Source: Phycisphaerales bacterium (GTDB lineage Bacteria; Planctomycetota; Phycisphaerae; Phycisphaerales; UBA1924). From it: 64,000 bases of DNA. A program made the translations under genes and the position numbers. Location: assembly GCA_029213305.1 (NCBI GenBank), contig JARGPA010000004.1, forward strand, positions 1-64,000, read 5' to 3'. Shown in pieces: positions 63,252 through 64,000 of the stretch (positions are counted from its first letter, which is position 1; each line of letters starts with the position of its first letter). The notes beneath the pieces are model-generated. The model saw nothing but the letters and a program-made list of their open reading frames with translations, was not told the origin of the DNA and did no database searches.

Positions 63252-64000
63252 TTAAGCTCCAGCTTCGATAACCTCTTCTTGGAGGTTGCGAGGCATCTCG
63301 CGATATTCTTTGAACTCCATTGAGTTCGCCGCACGACCCTGTGAGAGTCCACGAAGAACAGTGGTGTATCCGAACATCTCACTCAATGGGACATCAGCCG
63401 TGATTTCTTTAATCATGCCTTTGTCTTCTGTGTCCAGAATCATGCCTCGGCGTGATGAAAGGTCACCAGTTACATTGCCCAAGTAATCTTCAGGAGTCAC
63501 GATGACGACCTTCATGATTGGCTCAAGAAGGATGCTGCCAGCCTTGGAGACTGCTTCACGGAGCGCCAAACGACCAGCTTGCTCGAACGCAACCTGTGAT
63601 GAGTCAACATCATGGTACTTACCATCAACAAGGGTGACCTTGATATTGATAAGTGGGAAGGGTGCTGAAACGCCGCTCTTCGCTGTGTTTCGTACTCCGA
63701 CTTCAACTGATGGGATGAACTCCTTAGGGATCGAACCACCAACGATGCCGTTGACAAACGCAACGTTATCCTTGAAGTCCACCCCTTCAGCTTCTGCTTG
63801 TTCAGCAGTGTAAGGCTCAATGTTGACTGTACAATCGCCGAACTGTCCACGACCACCTGATTGCTTCTTGAAGAGTCCGCGGCAACCGTCTGCTGCTTTC
63901 TTGATCGCTTCGCGGTATGAAACACGAGGGCGACCAACTTCAACGCCAATCTTCATGTCACGGATCAGCTTATTCTTGATGATTTCAAGATGGAGCTCAC
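63252..64000 (-). CDS. fusA: Elongation factor G, C-terminal part (5' partial)
   Basis: The frame runs off the window end; the internal segment ELHLEIIKNKLIRDM directly before residue M63956 is typical EF-G and shows that the true start lies outside. The visible 249 codons are domain IV (YREAIKKAADG; SGGRGQFGDCTV; FVNGIVGGSIPKEFIPSVEVG) and domain V (LEPIMKVVIVTPEDYLGNVTGDLSSRRGMI; SEMFGYTTVLRGLSQGRAANSMEF). EF-G drives ribosome translocation with GTP. The end (NLQEEVIEAGA) and terminator are normal. Confidence 0.95.
   Translation of the reverse strand, partial: ELHLEIIKNKLIRDMKIGVEVGRPRVSYREAIKKAADGCRGLFKKQSGGRGQFGDCTVNIEPYTAEQAEAEGVDFKDNVAFVNGIVGGSIPKEFIPSVEVGVRNTAKSGVSAPFPLINIKVTLVDGKYHDVDSSQVAFEQAGRLALREAVSKAGSILLEPIMKVVIVTPEDYLGNVTGDLSSRRGMILDTEDKGMIKEITADVPLSEMFGYTTVLRGLSQGRAANSMEFKEYREMPRNLQEEVIEAGA

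Noticed and set aside
1-64000. tRNA or rRNA genes, CRISPR arrays, IS elements, prophage or integrase genes
   Set aside because: None was seen on either strand: no repeat-spacer pattern, no transposase or integrase motif and no recognisable tRNA.

Overview
The window looks like a chromosomal piece of a marine planctomycete, most likely class Phycisphaerae. I infer this from the content: an ECF sigma factor paired with a Ser/Thr kinase-TPR protein, several secreted proteins ending in a short dockerin-like domain that stops in GC or GCP, a PEP-CTERM protein, a DUF1559-like pseudopilin, DUF1080 proteins, and many Tat-exported Gfo/Idh/MocA oxidoreductases with xylose-isomerase-like TIM barrels. 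I see no tRNA, rRNA, CRISPR array, IS element or phage gene.

Layout. 1-0.8 kb: tail of a TPR protein. 1.1-13.1 kb: sugar-oxidation cluster (four Gfo/Idh/MocA enzymes, three TIM-barrel isomerase-like proteins, a two-domain DUF1080 lipoprotein, an MFS transporter, an ApbE flavin transferase and a membrane cytochrome c-like protein). It resembles periplasmic 3-keto-glycoside pathways, with an exported and a cytosolic set of enzymes. 13.5-26.4 kb: beta-glucan (laminarin-type) utilisation locus with GH1, GH16-CBM6, a GH2-like lipoprotein, a complete sugar ABC transporter, a LacI regulator and a pseudopilin. Five near-identical 11-bp palindromes (GTAACwGTTAC) lie before its genes and probably form one LacI regulon. 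26.4-35.1 kb: kinase/sigma pair, then two large secreted dockerin-like proteins. 35.1-39.5 kb: LysW-dependent amino-acid operon lysW-lysX-lysY-lysZ-lysK, preceded by a lysine-rich leader peptide, a strong terminator and alternative pairings typical of transcription attenuation. 39.5-56 kb: CBS protein, then a surface-polysaccharide region (glycosyltransferases, Wzm/Wzt-type ABC exporter, coiled-coil methyltransferase, 1522-residue multi-enzyme fusion, sulfotransferase, secretin, ABC exporter). 56.2-64 kb: secreted subtilase, class II fumarase, transglutaminase-like protein, adenylate kinase, and the C-terminal part of EF-G.

The strongest new-looking signals are the lysine attenuator before lysW, the five-site LacI regulon that includes a pseudopilin, and the ApbE gene translationally coupled between two Tat-exported sugar oxidoreductases with a c-type heme protein at the operon end. 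All functional calls come from reading motifs by eye; no database search was run.
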